A stretch of DNA of 64,000 bases from Streptomyces sp. HSG2 (GCF_016598575.1 NZ_CP066801.1:5126501-5190500), one strand, 5' to 3'. Positions 7,183 through 15,872 are shown, counted from the first letter of the stretch. Program-made: numbers and translations. The notes: generated from the letters alone by a model not told the origin.

Positions 7183-8327
7183 GCGGCGCTCACCACCAGA
7201 GCGGTGTTCGCGCCCCCGAAGGCGGCGTTGAGACTGAGCACGTGGCGCGCCTCCACCGGTCGCGGGGTGTCGAGGACGAGGTCGAGGCGGCAGTCCGGGT
7301 CGGGGCCCAGCCAACCGGAGTTGACGGGCAGCGAACCGAGTTCCAGGGCCAGCAGACAGATCACGAACTCCACCATTCCGGCCGCCTGGAGAGCGTGCCC
7401 GTGCATCGACTTGGTGGAACTGACCGGAACGCTCTCGGCGTGCTCCCCGAGCGCGCGGTGCAGCGCGGCGGTCTCGGCGGAGTCGTTGGACGGCGTGCCG
7501 GTCCCGTGCGCGTTGACGTAGTCCAGCGCCCGCGGGGGCAGACCGGCCCGGTCCAGGGCCCGGGCGATGGCACGCGCCATTCCGATGCCCCGCGGGTGCG
7601 GCCGGCACACGTGGTGGGCGTCGCCCGCCATGCCCCAGCCCGTCAGCAGGCCCAACGGACGTCTCCCCGGTCGGAGCGCGGCGGCCTCCAACACGACCAC
7701 TCCCGCGCCGTCGCCCAGCAACAGGCCTCGCCGGCCCGAGCTGAACGGCCGCAGTCGGCCGTCGTCCGCCATCGCCTTGCCCGCGTCGAAGGTGGTGAAG
7801 GACTCCGCGTCGACCAGGTGCCCGGCCGCCACCACGACCCGGTCGTGTCGGCCCGAGGCGATCGAGGACGCCGCTTCGGCGAGGGCGTTGCCGGCCGCAA
7901 CGCAGGCGTTGATGTAGGTGCGTCCGGCCCCGCCAAGTCCCAGCTCGCGCGAGAGCGCCGTGGCGGTGCCGCTGATCGGTCGCGACTCCTGTTCCGCGCG
8001 TGGCAGTCGGGAGATCGCCGGATCGGCGTGCCGGGCCATGACCAGCGGCGCCTCCGCGCGTTCCGCCGCGGAGAGACCGGCCTGGGTCAGGGCCTCCTCG
8101 GCGAGCGCGAGCAGTTCGTCGTCGAGGTTCGTGGCGGGGTCGCACTGGGCGGCGACGCCGACCCGGTACCTGCCGGTGTCGAAGCGGGTGACGGGCACGA
8201 AGGCGGGTTCGCCCGACCAGACGCCTTCGCGCAGTGCCTCGACACCCCGGCCGTAGCCGGTCGTCACCGCGGCTCCTGCGACGGCGACCGCCCTGCCGGT
8301 CCGGTCCGGTTTCCACTCGTGGTTCAC
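7179..8327 (-). CDS. Ketosynthase (FabF/KS-alpha type)
   Basis: A 382-residue elongating beta-ketoacyl-ACP synthase. All three catalytic residues are present: Cys in YINACVAAGNAL near residue 140, His in NAHGTGTPSND near residue 272, and His in SMHGHALQAAG near residue 308. The glycine-rich C-terminus NAAFGGANTALVV is also intact. The start is GTG at 8327 with GGAGG six bases upstream. It is slightly shorter than FabF (about 410 residues). It is coupled to the half-size CLF-like gene by a 4-bp overlap. Together with the FabG-like reductase and HadAB-like dehydratase it forms a minimal highly reducing type II system that should build a conjugated polyene acyl chain. Confidence 0.88.
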   Translation of the reverse strand: MNHEWKPDRTGRAVAVAGAAVTTGYGRGVEALREGVWSGEPAFVPVTRFDTGRYRVGVAAQCDPATNLDDELLALAEEALTQAGLSAAERAEAPLVMARHADPAISRLPRAEQESRPISGTATALSRELGLGGAGRTYINACVAAGNALAEAASSIASGRHDRVVVAAGHLVDAESFTTFDAGKAMADDGRLRPFSSGRRGLLLGDGAGVVVLEAAALRPGRRPLGLLTGWGMAGDAHHVCRPHPRGIGMARAIARALDRAGLPPRALDYVNAHGTGTPSNDSAETAALHRALGEHAESVPVSSTKSMHGHALQAAGMVEFVICLLALELGSLPVNSGWLGPDPDCRLDLVLDTPRPVEARHVLSLNAAFGGANTALVVSAA

Positions 8328-8545
8328 CTGAGGCCTCCGCTTGGCTGCGTCGAGGTCGGCCGAGGGGACGGGAAAGCCGTCCAAGACCGTGGTCGCCCGT
8401 GAATCGGCGGGTGACGATCGGGTTCTCTTTCCGCGCGATGCGCGCACTCCGCGGCCCGGGTCGCACCGGGTCGGCGAGACCGGGCGGTTCTCGTCGCCGC
8501 GGCGTAGGTTCCCGCCTTCTTCCGTTCGTCGAGAGTGCCGGGCAC

Positions 8546-9250
8546 TCAGTGCCCCATTCCCATGCCGCCGTCGACGGGCAGGACGGCTCCGGTGACGTAC
8601 GAGGCCTCCTCGGACGCCAGGAACCTGACCGCCGCGGCCACTTCCTCGGGTGTCGCCATCCGCCCCAGAGGGATCCGGTCGACGATTCCCTCGCGCCGCG
8701 CGTCGTCGAGCGCGGTGCTCATCGCGGTGTCCGTCAATCCCGGCGCGACGACGTTCACCGTCACCCCGCGCGGCGCGAACTCCCGGGCGAGCGAGCGCGC
8801 CATGCCGATGAGCCCGGCTTTGGAGGAGCCGTAGTTGACCTGCCCCGCCACCCCGCTGAGCGCGGCGGTCGAGGAGACGATCACCACTCGCCCGGACCGA
8901 GCCCTCATCAGGTGTCTCGCGGCCCGTCTCACCACCCGGTAGGTGCCGGTGAGATTGGTGTCGACGACCGAGGTGAAGTCCTGCTCGGACATCCGGATCA
9001 GCAGTTTGTCCCTGGTGATGCCCGCGTTGGCCACGAGTACCTCCACCGGCCCTTGCTCCGCCTCCACCTTGGCGAACGCCTCGTCCACTGAGGTCGCGTC
9101 CAGGACATCGCACGGCACGGCGGTCATGCCGCTCGGCGGCTCGCCCGAGCGGTAGGTGACGGCCACTCGGTCGCCGTCGGCGCCGAGACGCCGGGCGACG
9201 GCGAGACCGATTCCGCGATTCCCGCCGGTTACCAGGACAGAACGGCTCAT
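8546..9250 (-). CDS. 3-ketoacyl-ACP reductase (FabG-like SDR)
   Basis: A 234-residue classical short-chain dehydrogenase. It has the NADP-binding TGGNRGIG near residues 8-15, the NAG motif in LVANAGITRDKLL, catalytic Ser in IVSSTAALSG, the YGSSK Tyr-Lys pair, and the FabG-like ending SYVTGAVLPVDGGMGMG. It should reduce 3-ketoacyl-ACP to (R)-3-hydroxyacyl-ACP for the HadAB-like pair downstream. The ATG at 9250 follows GGAGATTACGC. It is the first gene of the minus-strand operon. The 218 bp between it and the ketosynthase holds no recognisable ORF; an acyl carrier protein might have been expected there but is absent. Confidence 0.9.
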   Translation of the reverse strand: MSRSVLVTGGNRGIGLAVARRLGADGDRVAVTYRSGEPPSGMTAVPCDVLDATSVDEAFAKVEAEQGPVEVLVANAGITRDKLLIRMSEQDFTSVVDTNLTGTYRVVRRAARHLMRARSGRVVIVSSTAALSGVAGQVNYGSSKAGLIGMARSLAREFAPRGVTVNVVAPGLTDTAMSTALDDARREGIVDRIPLGRMATPEEVAAAVRFLASEEASYVTGAVLPVDGGMGMGH

Positions 9251-9633
9251 GCGTAATCTCCAGCCTGATGTTCGTGAGAAGTTCAGGGCGCTTCTCCCGC
9301 CCGGAGTCCGGCGGGACACGTCTCTCCACCCCGGTGGCCTGATCCGATCGCACCGGGCGTCAACGGGATGCCCGCCCCGTGCACGATGAAGTATCGTCAC
9401 CAGTCGCGCCGGAATTCCATGGGGCACCGCGTGCCTCGGGTGTGCCTGGGGGTAGGGCACACCCGGAGCACATCCGCGAGGCGGGTCCGGTCGGTCGGGG
9501 GGTCCGTGCGGCCGGGCGCTGCGGAGACCCGGTCGCCCGTCGTCGGATGGCGAGGCCGCCGGATGTCGGACGACCGGACGGATGGCCGTCGGCCGGTCGA
9601 TGGGGGCCGACGACCCGGACGGGTCGGACGATG
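9251..9633. other. Intergenic region upstream of polyketide operon
   Basis: No gene is supported here. It should carry the promoter of the minus-strand polyketide operon starting at 9250 and the 3' end of the regulator gene ending at 9634. The only clear structure is the hairpin listed separately at 9437-9465. Confidence 0.6.
9437..9465 (-). terminator. Hairpin downstream of the XRE regulator
   Basis: The arms CGGGTGTGCC and GGCACACCCG form a perfect 10-bp stem with a 9-base loop. It lies about 170 bp past the stop of the minus-strand regulator and before the polyketide operon promoter. It could act as a terminator or as a dyad operator. Confidence 0.4.
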
Positions 9634-11067
9634 TCAGTCGGCCGCTGCGAGCAGGGCCTCCACCTCGGGAAGGTGCGCGTACGTCCGTAGCGCGAGGCGG
9701 ACCTGGGTCGAGGCCGCCGGGCGGACGCCGCCGAGGAGTGCCGTGGCCTCGGCGACGGACGCGGCGCTGCCGGCCGCGTCACCGAGTGCCACCTGGGCCT
9801 CGGCCGCCCGGAGCAAGTACAGCGACCGCGCCGACGGCGGCAGTGTCAGCGGGGGCTCGTGATCGGAGAGCACGGGGTCGAAGCACTTGATCGCCTGATC
9901 CGGCCGCCCCGACTCCAGGAGGGACACGCCGTCCAGGAGTTGAAGCCAGCGGTCCCCGCGGAGAGGGAGGATCGTCGACGGTTCCTGGGCGGGAGCGCTG
10001 ACGAAGGCGTTGCGCGCGGCGCGGATCGCGCGTCGTCGCCCGACGTCGTCACCGCGCTGGGCGTACACCCTGGCGATCTGAGCGTGTATCAGGGACGGCA
10101 GCGCGGGATCCCCGACCCGGACCCCGGAGCGACGCAGGACCGTGCGCGCGGACTGGAGCAGCTCGGTCGCCTCCCCGTGCAGCCTCAGGTCCAGGTACTG
10201 GGCGGCGTGCAAGGTCATGATCGCCGCCGCGATCTCCGCGTCGCCCGCGGCTGTCGCGCAGCGCAGTCCCGCCACGTAGTACCGCTGAGCACCGACGTGT
10301 TCGCCTTGAAGTCTGGCGATGAAGCCGCACAGCGAGAGGCTCTCGGCCGCCAGTGTGAGCAGACCTTGGCCCGCCCCCGAGGGGACACGGGCGAGGGAGG
10401 GCGGTCCGGAGGCGAAGTGGTCTGCCAGATAGCGCAGTTCGTGCTCGCTCGCCGGGACGAGCCACCCGGCGGTGAACTGTCCGGCGAAGGAGTTGAGCGT
10501 GCGCAACCGGGTGCACGCCTGGAGCACCGAACCCGGTTCGGCGTCGATGCTCCCCGGCTCTCGGTCGCTCGTGGCGTGGCGTGGCGCCGCGCCCCCGGAG
10601 GCCCAGTCCAGGGCCTCGGTCATGGCGTCCACCCAGTTCTCCGCGAGCGACATCGCGGCCCAGCCGGTCGCCATCAGGTACCCCTGCCGAGTCTGCCTTC
10701 GGGCGGCGACCGCGTCGAGAATCGCCTCCGGCACGGCGGCCGGGGTCCAGGGGAACTCCAGTTGACGGGCGTCCCCGTGGGCCAGGTGGAGCCACTCCGG
10801 CCAGGCCAGTCTGTCGACGTCCTCCTCGGGGACGCCGTGGACGTGGGCGATGGCGAGCTGGGCCGTCCGTTCCGGGACGGCTCGTCCGGACTCCCAGCGG
10901 GAGACCTTCTCGCGGCGTGCGGCCATGTGGCCGAAACCCAGTCGGTCGTGTGTCGTGGCGATCAGGCGGGCGTACTCCCCATGGGTGTAGCCGGCCTTCG
11001 CCCGGAGAGCCGCGAGTGGGTGGCGGTGGCGTGTCGTGGTTGCCGTGCTTCGAGCTTCCTGGTGCAT
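9634..11067 (-). CDS. XRE-family helix-turn-helix regulator with TPR-like C-terminus
   Basis: A 477-residue protein. A Cro/CI-type helix-turn-helix lies near residues 18-70 (LAALRAKAGYTHGEYARLI, then REKVSRWESGRAVP). The long C-terminal part is rich in Ala-Leu helical pairs typical of TPR-like sensor domains in Streptomyces XRE regulators. ATG at 11067 was chosen because the helix-turn-helix starts shortly after it; a GTG 24 bp further upstream is also possible. It is separated from the polyketide operon by 383 bp and reads in the same direction. A cluster-specific role is not shown. This regulator type is abundant in Streptomyces genomes and often of unknown ligand. Confidence 0.75.
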   Translation of the reverse strand: MHQEARSTATTTRHRHPLAALRAKAGYTHGEYARLIATTHDRLGFGHMAARREKVSRWESGRAVPERTAQLAIAHVHGVPEEDVDRLAWPEWLHLAHGDARQLEFPWTPAAVPEAILDAVAARRQTRQGYLMATGWAAMSLAENWVDAMTEALDWASGGAAPRHATSDREPGSIDAEPGSVLQACTRLRTLNSFAGQFTAGWLVPASEHELRYLADHFASGPPSLARVPSGAGQGLLTLAAESLSLCGFIARLQGEHVGAQRYYVAGLRCATAAGDAEIAAAIMTLHAAQYLDLRLHGEATELLQSARTVLRRSGVRVGDPALPSLIHAQIARVYAQRGDDVGRRRAIRAARNAFVSAPAQEPSTILPLRGDRWLQLLDGVSLLESGRPDQAIKCFDPVLSDHEPPLTLPPSARSLYLLRAAEAQVALGDAAGSAASVAEATALLGGVRPAASTQVRLALRTYAHLPEVEALLAAAD

Positions 11068-11482
11068 CGGGATGCTGTGCTCCTCAGTGACACGTTCGCT
11101 TGGGGCGGTTGCGCGTGTCCGGGGGCGGAGGGGGATCCGCACCGCCGGAGGGTCGAAGAAGCGGTGTCGAAGTGGCGCATGTGCGTCAGGAGCGGACCGG
11201 TCCGCCACTCCGAACCGAGAGGGGTGGTGGGACTCGGGGAGGCGGGAGTCGGGACGGCTCGACCGCCGTCATCCGGTGCTCAACGGGGTGTGGCAAGGGG
11301 GCCGAGGCGATGTCCGGGGCCGTAGGAGCGGGAGTGTCGGGGACAGTCGGCTGACACCGCGGTTGCGCGCATGCCCTCCATCACAGACGAGCCCACGTCC
11401 TCGATCAACCACGGAAATCGCCAAGTTGTTCACCGATGGCGACATGGGAACGGTAGTGGGTGGGCATCCCTGTACCTGGACC

Positions 11483-11496
11483 CTACCAGCTGGTAG
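11483..11496. promoter_or_regulatory. Perfect palindrome upstream of fadD
   Basis: CTACCAGCTGGTAG is a perfect 14-bp palindrome centred about 80 bp upstream of the fadD TTG start. The spacing suits an operator, for example of a TetR-type fatty-acid regulator. The 500 bp between the divergent regulator and fadD contain no supported gene. Regulator identity is unknown. Confidence 0.45.
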
Positions 11497-11569
11497 CCTC
11501 CGGCCCGTCAGAACCCGGCCCCGGTTGTGCCGCGTGCCTCCGCGGCAGCGCTCACAAGGAGGAGCCGTC

Positions 11570-13360
11570 TTGCGCGAGTTCAGCGTCCCGGCCATGTACT
11601 CCGTCCCCCCGGACGGCAACTTGGCGGACATCGTCGTCCGCAACGCGGAGAAGCACCCCGATCGGCCGGTGCTCGCACGCAAGATGTCCGGCCAGTGGCG
11701 GGACGTCACCGCCGCGGCCTTTCTGGCCGAGGTCAGGGCGGTGGCCAAGGGACTGGTCGCCTCCGGCGTTCGCCCCGGGGACCGGGTCGCCCTGATGTCC
11801 CGCACCCGCTACGAGTGGACCCTGGTGGACTTCGCGATCTGGTACGCGGGGGCGGTCTCCGTCCCGGTGTACGAGACCTCGTCGGCCGAGCAGGTCGAGT
11901 GGAACATCGGTGACTCCGGCGCCGTCGCCTGCGTCGTCGAGACCGCCGCACACCAGGTCGTCCTGGATGAGGTCGGATCCCGTCTTCCCGCGCTTCGGAA
12001 CGTCTGGCAGTTCGAGGCGGGCGGCATCGACGAACTGATCGCCGCCGGGGCCGAGGTGAGGGACGACCGGCTGGAGGAGGCTCGCGCCTCGGCCGGCCCC
12101 GACTCCCTCGCCACCATCAACTACACCTCCGGCACCACCGGAAGACCCAAGGGCTGTGTGCTGACCCACCGCAACTTCCTCGCGGAGTGCGGCAACACCA
12201 TCGCGCGCAACACCCCGCTGTTCCGCGAGGACTCCTCCGTCCTGCTGTTCCTTCCACTCGCGCACGTACTCGCGCGCGTGGTCGAGGTCGGTGCCATGAT
12301 GGCTCCGGTCAAGCTGGGGCACGCCGGCGACCTCAAGAACCTCACCGAGGAACTCGCCCAGTTCCGACCGACTTTCCTGCTGGGCGTTCCCCGGGTCTTC
12401 GAGAAGGTGTACAACTCGGCGCGTGCCCAGGCCAGGGCAGGCGGCAAGGAGCGGATCTTCGAGATGGCGGCCGACACCGCCATCGCCTACAGCCGGGCCC
12501 TCGAAACGCCGTCCGGGCCCGGCCTCGGGCTGAAGCTTCGGCACGCGGTGGCCGACCGCCTTGTCTTCGGCAGGCTGCGCGCGGCCCTCGGTGGCCGCAG
12601 CACCCACGCCATCTCCGGTGGTGCCGCCCTCGGCGAACGTCTCGGCCACTTCTACCGAGGCCTCGGTCTCACCGTGCTTGAGGGCTACGGCCTGGCCGAG
12701 TCCTGCGCCGCCACCACCCTCAACCCCTGGGACCGGCAGAAGATCGGCACGGTCGGGTTGCCGCTGCCGTGCAGCTCGGTGAAGATCGCCGAGGACGGGG
12801 AGATCCTCCTCCGGGGCGACAACGTCTTCCAGGGGTACTGGAACAACGAGGAGGCGACCCGGACCGCCCTGGTCGACGGATGGTTCCACACCGGGGACAT
12901 CGGCGCCCTCGACCAGGAGGGATATCTGCGCATCACGGGGCGCAAGAAGGAGATCCTGGTCACCGCGGGAGGCAAGAACGTGGCCCCGGCGGTGATCGAG
13001 GACCGCATCCGGGCACACGCCCTCGTCGGCGAGTGCATGGTCGTGGGCGAGGGCAGACCCTTCGTCGGTGCCCTGGTCACCCTGGACGAGGAGTTCCTGC
13101 CACGCTGGGCCGAGCAGCACGGCAAGCCGAAGGACACCCCCGTCTCGGTCCTGCGGAAGGACCCCGACCTGCTCTCCGAGATCCAACGCGCCGTCGACGA
13201 CGGCAACGCGGCGGTCTCCAAGGCCGAGGCGGTCCGTGAGTTCCGCATCCTGGACAACCAGTTCACCGAGGCCTCCGGCCACTTGACGCCGTCCCTCAAA
13301 CTGAAGCGAAGCGTCGTCATGCGGGACTACTCGGACGAGATCGAGGCCATCTACCGCTGA
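11570..13360 (+). CDS. fadD: Long-chain fatty-acid-CoA ligase
   Basis: A 596-residue adenylate-forming enzyme that activates fatty acids with ATP and CoA. The AMP-binding loop NYTSGTTGRPKGC lies near residue 185, followed by the family signatures EGYGLAESCA, HTGDIG and GRKKEI, and a C-terminal Lys in SLKLKR. The length fits the FAA1/FadD15-type long-chain ligases. The start is TTG at 11570 because AAGGAGGAG lies five bases upstream; the first internal Met is at 11594. It is monocistronic, with a palindromic element upstream and a strong hairpin region downstream. It could be an ordinary lipid gene. If the neighbouring operon makes a triacsin-like acyl-CoA synthetase inhibitor, an extra FadD copy could instead be a resistant target. 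Confidence 0.92.
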   Translation: MREFSVPAMYSVPPDGNLADIVVRNAEKHPDRPVLARKMSGQWRDVTAAAFLAEVRAVAKGLVASGVRPGDRVALMSRTRYEWTLVDFAIWYAGAVSVPVYETSSAEQVEWNIGDSGAVACVVETAAHQVVLDEVGSRLPALRNVWQFEAGGIDELIAAGAEVRDDRLEEARASAGPDSLATINYTSGTTGRPKGCVLTHRNFLAECGNTIARNTPLFREDSSVLLFLPLAHVLARVVEVGAMMAPVKLGHAGDLKNLTEELAQFRPTFLLGVPRVFEKVYNSARAQARAGGKERIFEMAADTAIAYSRALETPSGPGLGLKLRHAVADRLVFGRLRAALGGRSTHAISGGAALGERLGHFYRGLGLTVLEGYGLAESCAATTLNPWDRQKIGTVGLPLPCSSVKIAEDGEILLRGDNVFQGYWNNEEATRTALVDGWFHTGDIGALDQEGYLRITGRKKEILVTAGGKNVAPAVIEDRIRAHALVGECMVVGEGRPFVGALVTLDEEFLPRWAEQHGKPKDTPVSVLRKDPDLLSEIQRAVDDGNAAVSKAEAVREFRILDNQFTEASGHLTPSLKLKRSVVMRDYSDEIEAIYR

Positions 13361-13761
13361 TCCCCCCAGGATCGGCCCCGCCCCCACCTCGCCCGAGGAG
13401 GCGCCGGACCGCTCGGGTGTCCCGATGATGGACCTCGCGCCCGGGTCGGCGAGCCGTCCCACCGGACGGGGCCGGTGCGGGGCCGCACTCGTGTGAGGCG
13501 TCGGTGGGACGCCCGCCGCGGTCCGCCGCGGATCCGCACTTCTCGCGGAGGCTACGGCACGGTTCGAGTCGACGCCCGGGGCGAGGTAAGCCCGCCTGAC
13601 CCTGGCCCGGATGGTGCCTCGCGGAGGGCGCCATTCCGGCCGGAGTTCACGGACGCTCCCGTCGGACGAGTGGAGTACCGGCGACCGAGGGCACGCCCCG
13701 GAGCGGTGGCTCGCCCTGCCGGGGCGGGACCGGGCGCCGACAGCATCGGCGGGAGGCGGAG

Positions 13762-13800
13762 GTGCCCGCCCGCCGCCCGGAGCGGGCGACGGGCGGGCAC
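13762..13800. terminator. Bidirectional terminator-like hairpin
   Basis: Two 18-base arms, starting GTGCCCGCCCG and ending CGGGCGGGCAC, pair with one mismatch around a 3-base loop. It lies between the convergent fadD and endo H genes, so it may terminate both. Confidence 0.6.
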
Positions 13801-13813
13801 TTGCCCCGCCGGA

Positions 13814-13829
13814 ATTGACATCGTTGTCA
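13814..13829. promoter_or_regulatory. Palindrome resembling a LacI-type operator
   Basis: TTGACATCGTTGTCAA has perfect 6-base inverted arms (TTGACA/TGTCAA). LacI-family sites in Streptomyces sugar genes often look like this. It lies about 80 bp past the endo H stop codon, with no open reading frame downstream to control, so its role is unclear. Confidence 0.3.
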
Positions 13830-13910
13830 AGACGCTCTGGTCACTCCCGCCCTTCTCCGGCCGGCCGGCCGGGCTCGGCGGAAGTCCTCCCGCCGGGGCT
13901 CGCGGGCGCC

Positions 13911-14834
13911 CTACGGGGTGTAGACGGCCTCACTGCCGTACAGCTCTCGCGTGAAGGCCGATACGTCTGCGCTGCGATCGGTGCCGTCGAGGTTGTACGT
14001 CAGGAAGACGCCGTAGTCCTCGTCGACGGTGCGCTCGGCGAGGCGGGCGACCGTGCTCTGAGGCGTTCGACCGATCTCGACCGCCGCGGGCGACAGTCGT
14101 GACTTCGGCAGCGCGACGTTCGGGACCAGCCAGGTGCCGTAGTACGGGTTGAAGGAGTAGTCGAAGGAGGAGGAGATGTCGACGCCGCCGTAGGAGAGGC
14201 GCGACGCCGAGGGGCCGAAGTGGTAGAGGGTGATGATCTTGTCCGGCATGTTCGCCCTGAGCGCCGTCACCAGGTGCACGAACGAACTGGCGTTGGGCAG
14301 GCCGGTGCCGTTCGCACCGTACTCGGCGTACTCGTCATCGAAGTCGATGCCGTCGAGGCCGTACTCGGCGACCGTGTCCGACATTTCCTTGGCGAACGCG
14401 GAAGCCGCCTGCTGCGAGGGGAAGTTGGCGAACCCCGCCCCCTGGTGGTTGCCGAGCACGGAGAGCACGACCTTGATTCCCTGCCGTTGCAGCGGGCGTA
14501 TCTCCGTCTCGGCGTTGTCCAGGACGCGCTGAACGTTCTCGTTGAAGTGCAGGTACGCCGACTGCGTCTCCGTGTCGTAGTTGATGTTCGCCGCGAAGAT
14601 GATGGCGACGTCGAAGGCGTTCTCCCCGCTGTCGGCGAGCTTGTACTTGCCGACGTTGAGGATGCTGTTGTCGTTGACCTCGACGTAGGCCACCGAGATC
14701 GGCCCCTGCTTCGTGGAGGCGTCCATGGGCGCGGTCGCGGCGGACGCCCCGGTCGTGCCGAAGGCGAAGGCCGTGACAACGGCCGAGAGGGCGAGAGCCG
14801 CTGCCCTCGCCCTGTTCCGTACCAGATTGAACAT
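13911..14834 (-). CDS. Secreted endo-beta-N-acetylglucosaminidase H (GH18)
   Basis: A 307-residue secreted glycosidase closely matching Streptomyces plicatus endo H as I recall it. It cleaves the chitobiose core of high-mannose N-glycans. A signal peptide occupies about residues 1-35 (positively charged start, AAALALSAVVTAFAFGT, then ASA). The catalytic GH18 motif DGIDFDDEY at residues 160-168 keeps the Asp and Glu needed for catalysis. Other shared landmarks are SVAYVEVNDNSILNVGKY, NHQGAGFANFPSQQAA and the C-terminal FTRELYGSEAV. It reads alone on the minus strand. The H-type lectin-like gene lies upstream on the same strand, about 300 bp away and separated by a strong hairpin. Confidence 0.96.
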   Translation of the reverse strand: MFNLVRNRARAAALALSAVVTAFAFGTTGASAATAPMDASTKQGPISVAYVEVNDNSILNVGKYKLADSGENAFDVAIIFAANINYDTETQSAYLHFNENVQRVLDNAETEIRPLQRQGIKVVLSVLGNHQGAGFANFPSQQAASAFAKEMSDTVAEYGLDGIDFDDEYAEYGANGTGLPNASSFVHLVTALRANMPDKIITLYHFGPSASRLSYGGVDISSSFDYSFNPYYGTWLVPNVALPKSRLSPAAVEIGRTPQSTVARLAERTVDEDYGVFLTYNLDGTDRSADVSAFTRELYGSEAVYTP

Positions 14835-15070
14835 CGTTGTTCGGTCTCCCGTCGTCTGGTCGGCGCCGACTTGTCGCGTGGCGCCGAGTGGGCTCTCCGA
14901 GTTTCTGCCTCTCCTGACGAGTGTCGAGATCGAGGTCGGAATCTTCACGACTTCCGCACAACGCCGACCCCCCTCGAATCGCCGGGGATTCCCCCCTCCA
15001 GCTGCGGGGAGTCGGCCAACGGCCGCGTTGCGGAGCTGATTTCGGCGTGCGGGGGCCGCCCCCACGCGCG

Positions 15071-15106
15071 CGCTCGGAGCCTCTGGCGTGCCAGAGGCTC
15101 CGAGCG
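15071..15106 (-). terminator. Strong terminator hairpin after the lectin-like gene
   Basis: CGCTCGGAGCCTCTGGC and its exact inverted copy are separated by only two bases, giving a 17-bp perfect stem. It lies 26 bp past the stop codon of the minus-strand lectin-like gene and upstream of endo H. Confidence 0.75.
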
Positions 15107-15131
15107 GGGTCGACCTCCCCGGTGGGCGGGC

Positions 15132-15428
15132 TCAGACGGTGCCGGCGATCCAGCCGACCGTCTCCGTGGTGTGGGCCCCGTCCGAGGTGACCTCGCCGTG
15201 GGCGTGGAGCTCGTTGATGCGAATCTTGAAGCCGACGGGGGTGACGTCGGCGATGCGCAGGCCCGGGGTGTCGGGTCCGTTGAAGGTCTGGACGAACGGG
15301 ATCACCACCACGGTGGACCCGTCCGGAAAGGCCGCGGGGAAGGTGACCTGGGTGAAGGAGGACGTGTCCCCACCCGCTACGGCCACGGGGCTGGAGGAGT
15401 TCAGTCGGAGTCGGCCGGTCTGGAACAT
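15132..15428 (-). CDS. H-type lectin domain protein
   Basis: A 98-residue protein that is essentially one H-type lectin-like beta domain. It has FTQVTFPAAFPDGSTVVVI at the front, then LRIADVTPVGFKIRINEL and the closing VGWIAGTV, which match the family's pattern of valine-rich strands and terminal GWIA. Members such as discoidin and Helix pomatia agglutinin bind GalNAc-type sugars. No signal peptide is visible. The start is ATG at 15428; a GTG six bases upstream, with GAGAGG further back, is an alternative. It lies next to endo H on the same strand but is insulated by a terminator. Sugar specificity cannot be inferred. Confidence 0.75.
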   Translation of the reverse strand: MFQTGRLRLNSSSPVAVAGGDTSSFTQVTFPAAFPDGSTVVVIPFVQTFNGPDTPGLRIADVTPVGFKIRINELHAHGEVTSDGAHTTETVGWIAGTV

Positions 15429-15872
15429 GCTCACGGGCAACCACCTCTCGCCGTCCGGTGTCTGACGCGGTCTCGTTGAAGGCGCCTCACCGGTGCTTCG
15501 ATCCCCTTTGTCGAAGGGGCCGTGTGGGATATGCCCGTGAAGAGAACGGTTTAGTGTCATGTTCAACTCTTCGGGTGGCCTTGCCGTGTATGGCCCGTGA
15601 GGGCGCGAACAGTCGTCGGACGCCTTCCGCTTCCGCCCTTCCACCGTCCGGCCCGAGAGGGCGCCCGGCGGCCTCTCGGGCGCCGGGCGTGGTCGGATCG
15701 TCCACAGACCCGACCGCCAGTCGATCCGAGTTCGGACAGGGGCGGTCCGACCGGGCGGCGACCGGCGTGTTCCGGGCTCTCACGTCCGCGGACGTGCCTC
15801 CGGAGGCTCCACGCCGGGTCCCCGACCGGCTGTCGCCGCGCGGCCCGGACCGGGGCCGTCCGCGTCCGCGTG
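15429..15872. other. Intergenic region
   Basis: Apart from the promoter expected for the lectin-like gene, nothing recognisable is seen in these 444 bp. The open frames across it are Arg/Pro-rich and look like shadows. Confidence 0.5.

Larger units (their letters stand above)
13361..13910. other. Intergenic region between convergent fadD and endo H genes
   Basis: No gene is supported over 550 bp. It contains a near-perfect GC-rich hairpin at 13762-13800 and a 16-bp palindrome at 13814-13829, both listed separately. The rest shows nothing recognisable. Confidence 0.6.

Noticed and set aside
451..9250. Ordinary fatty-acid synthase operon
   Set aside because: The FDC1-like decarboxylase, C45 acyltransferase and half-size CLF are not part of primary FAS, and ACP, FabD and FabI are absent.
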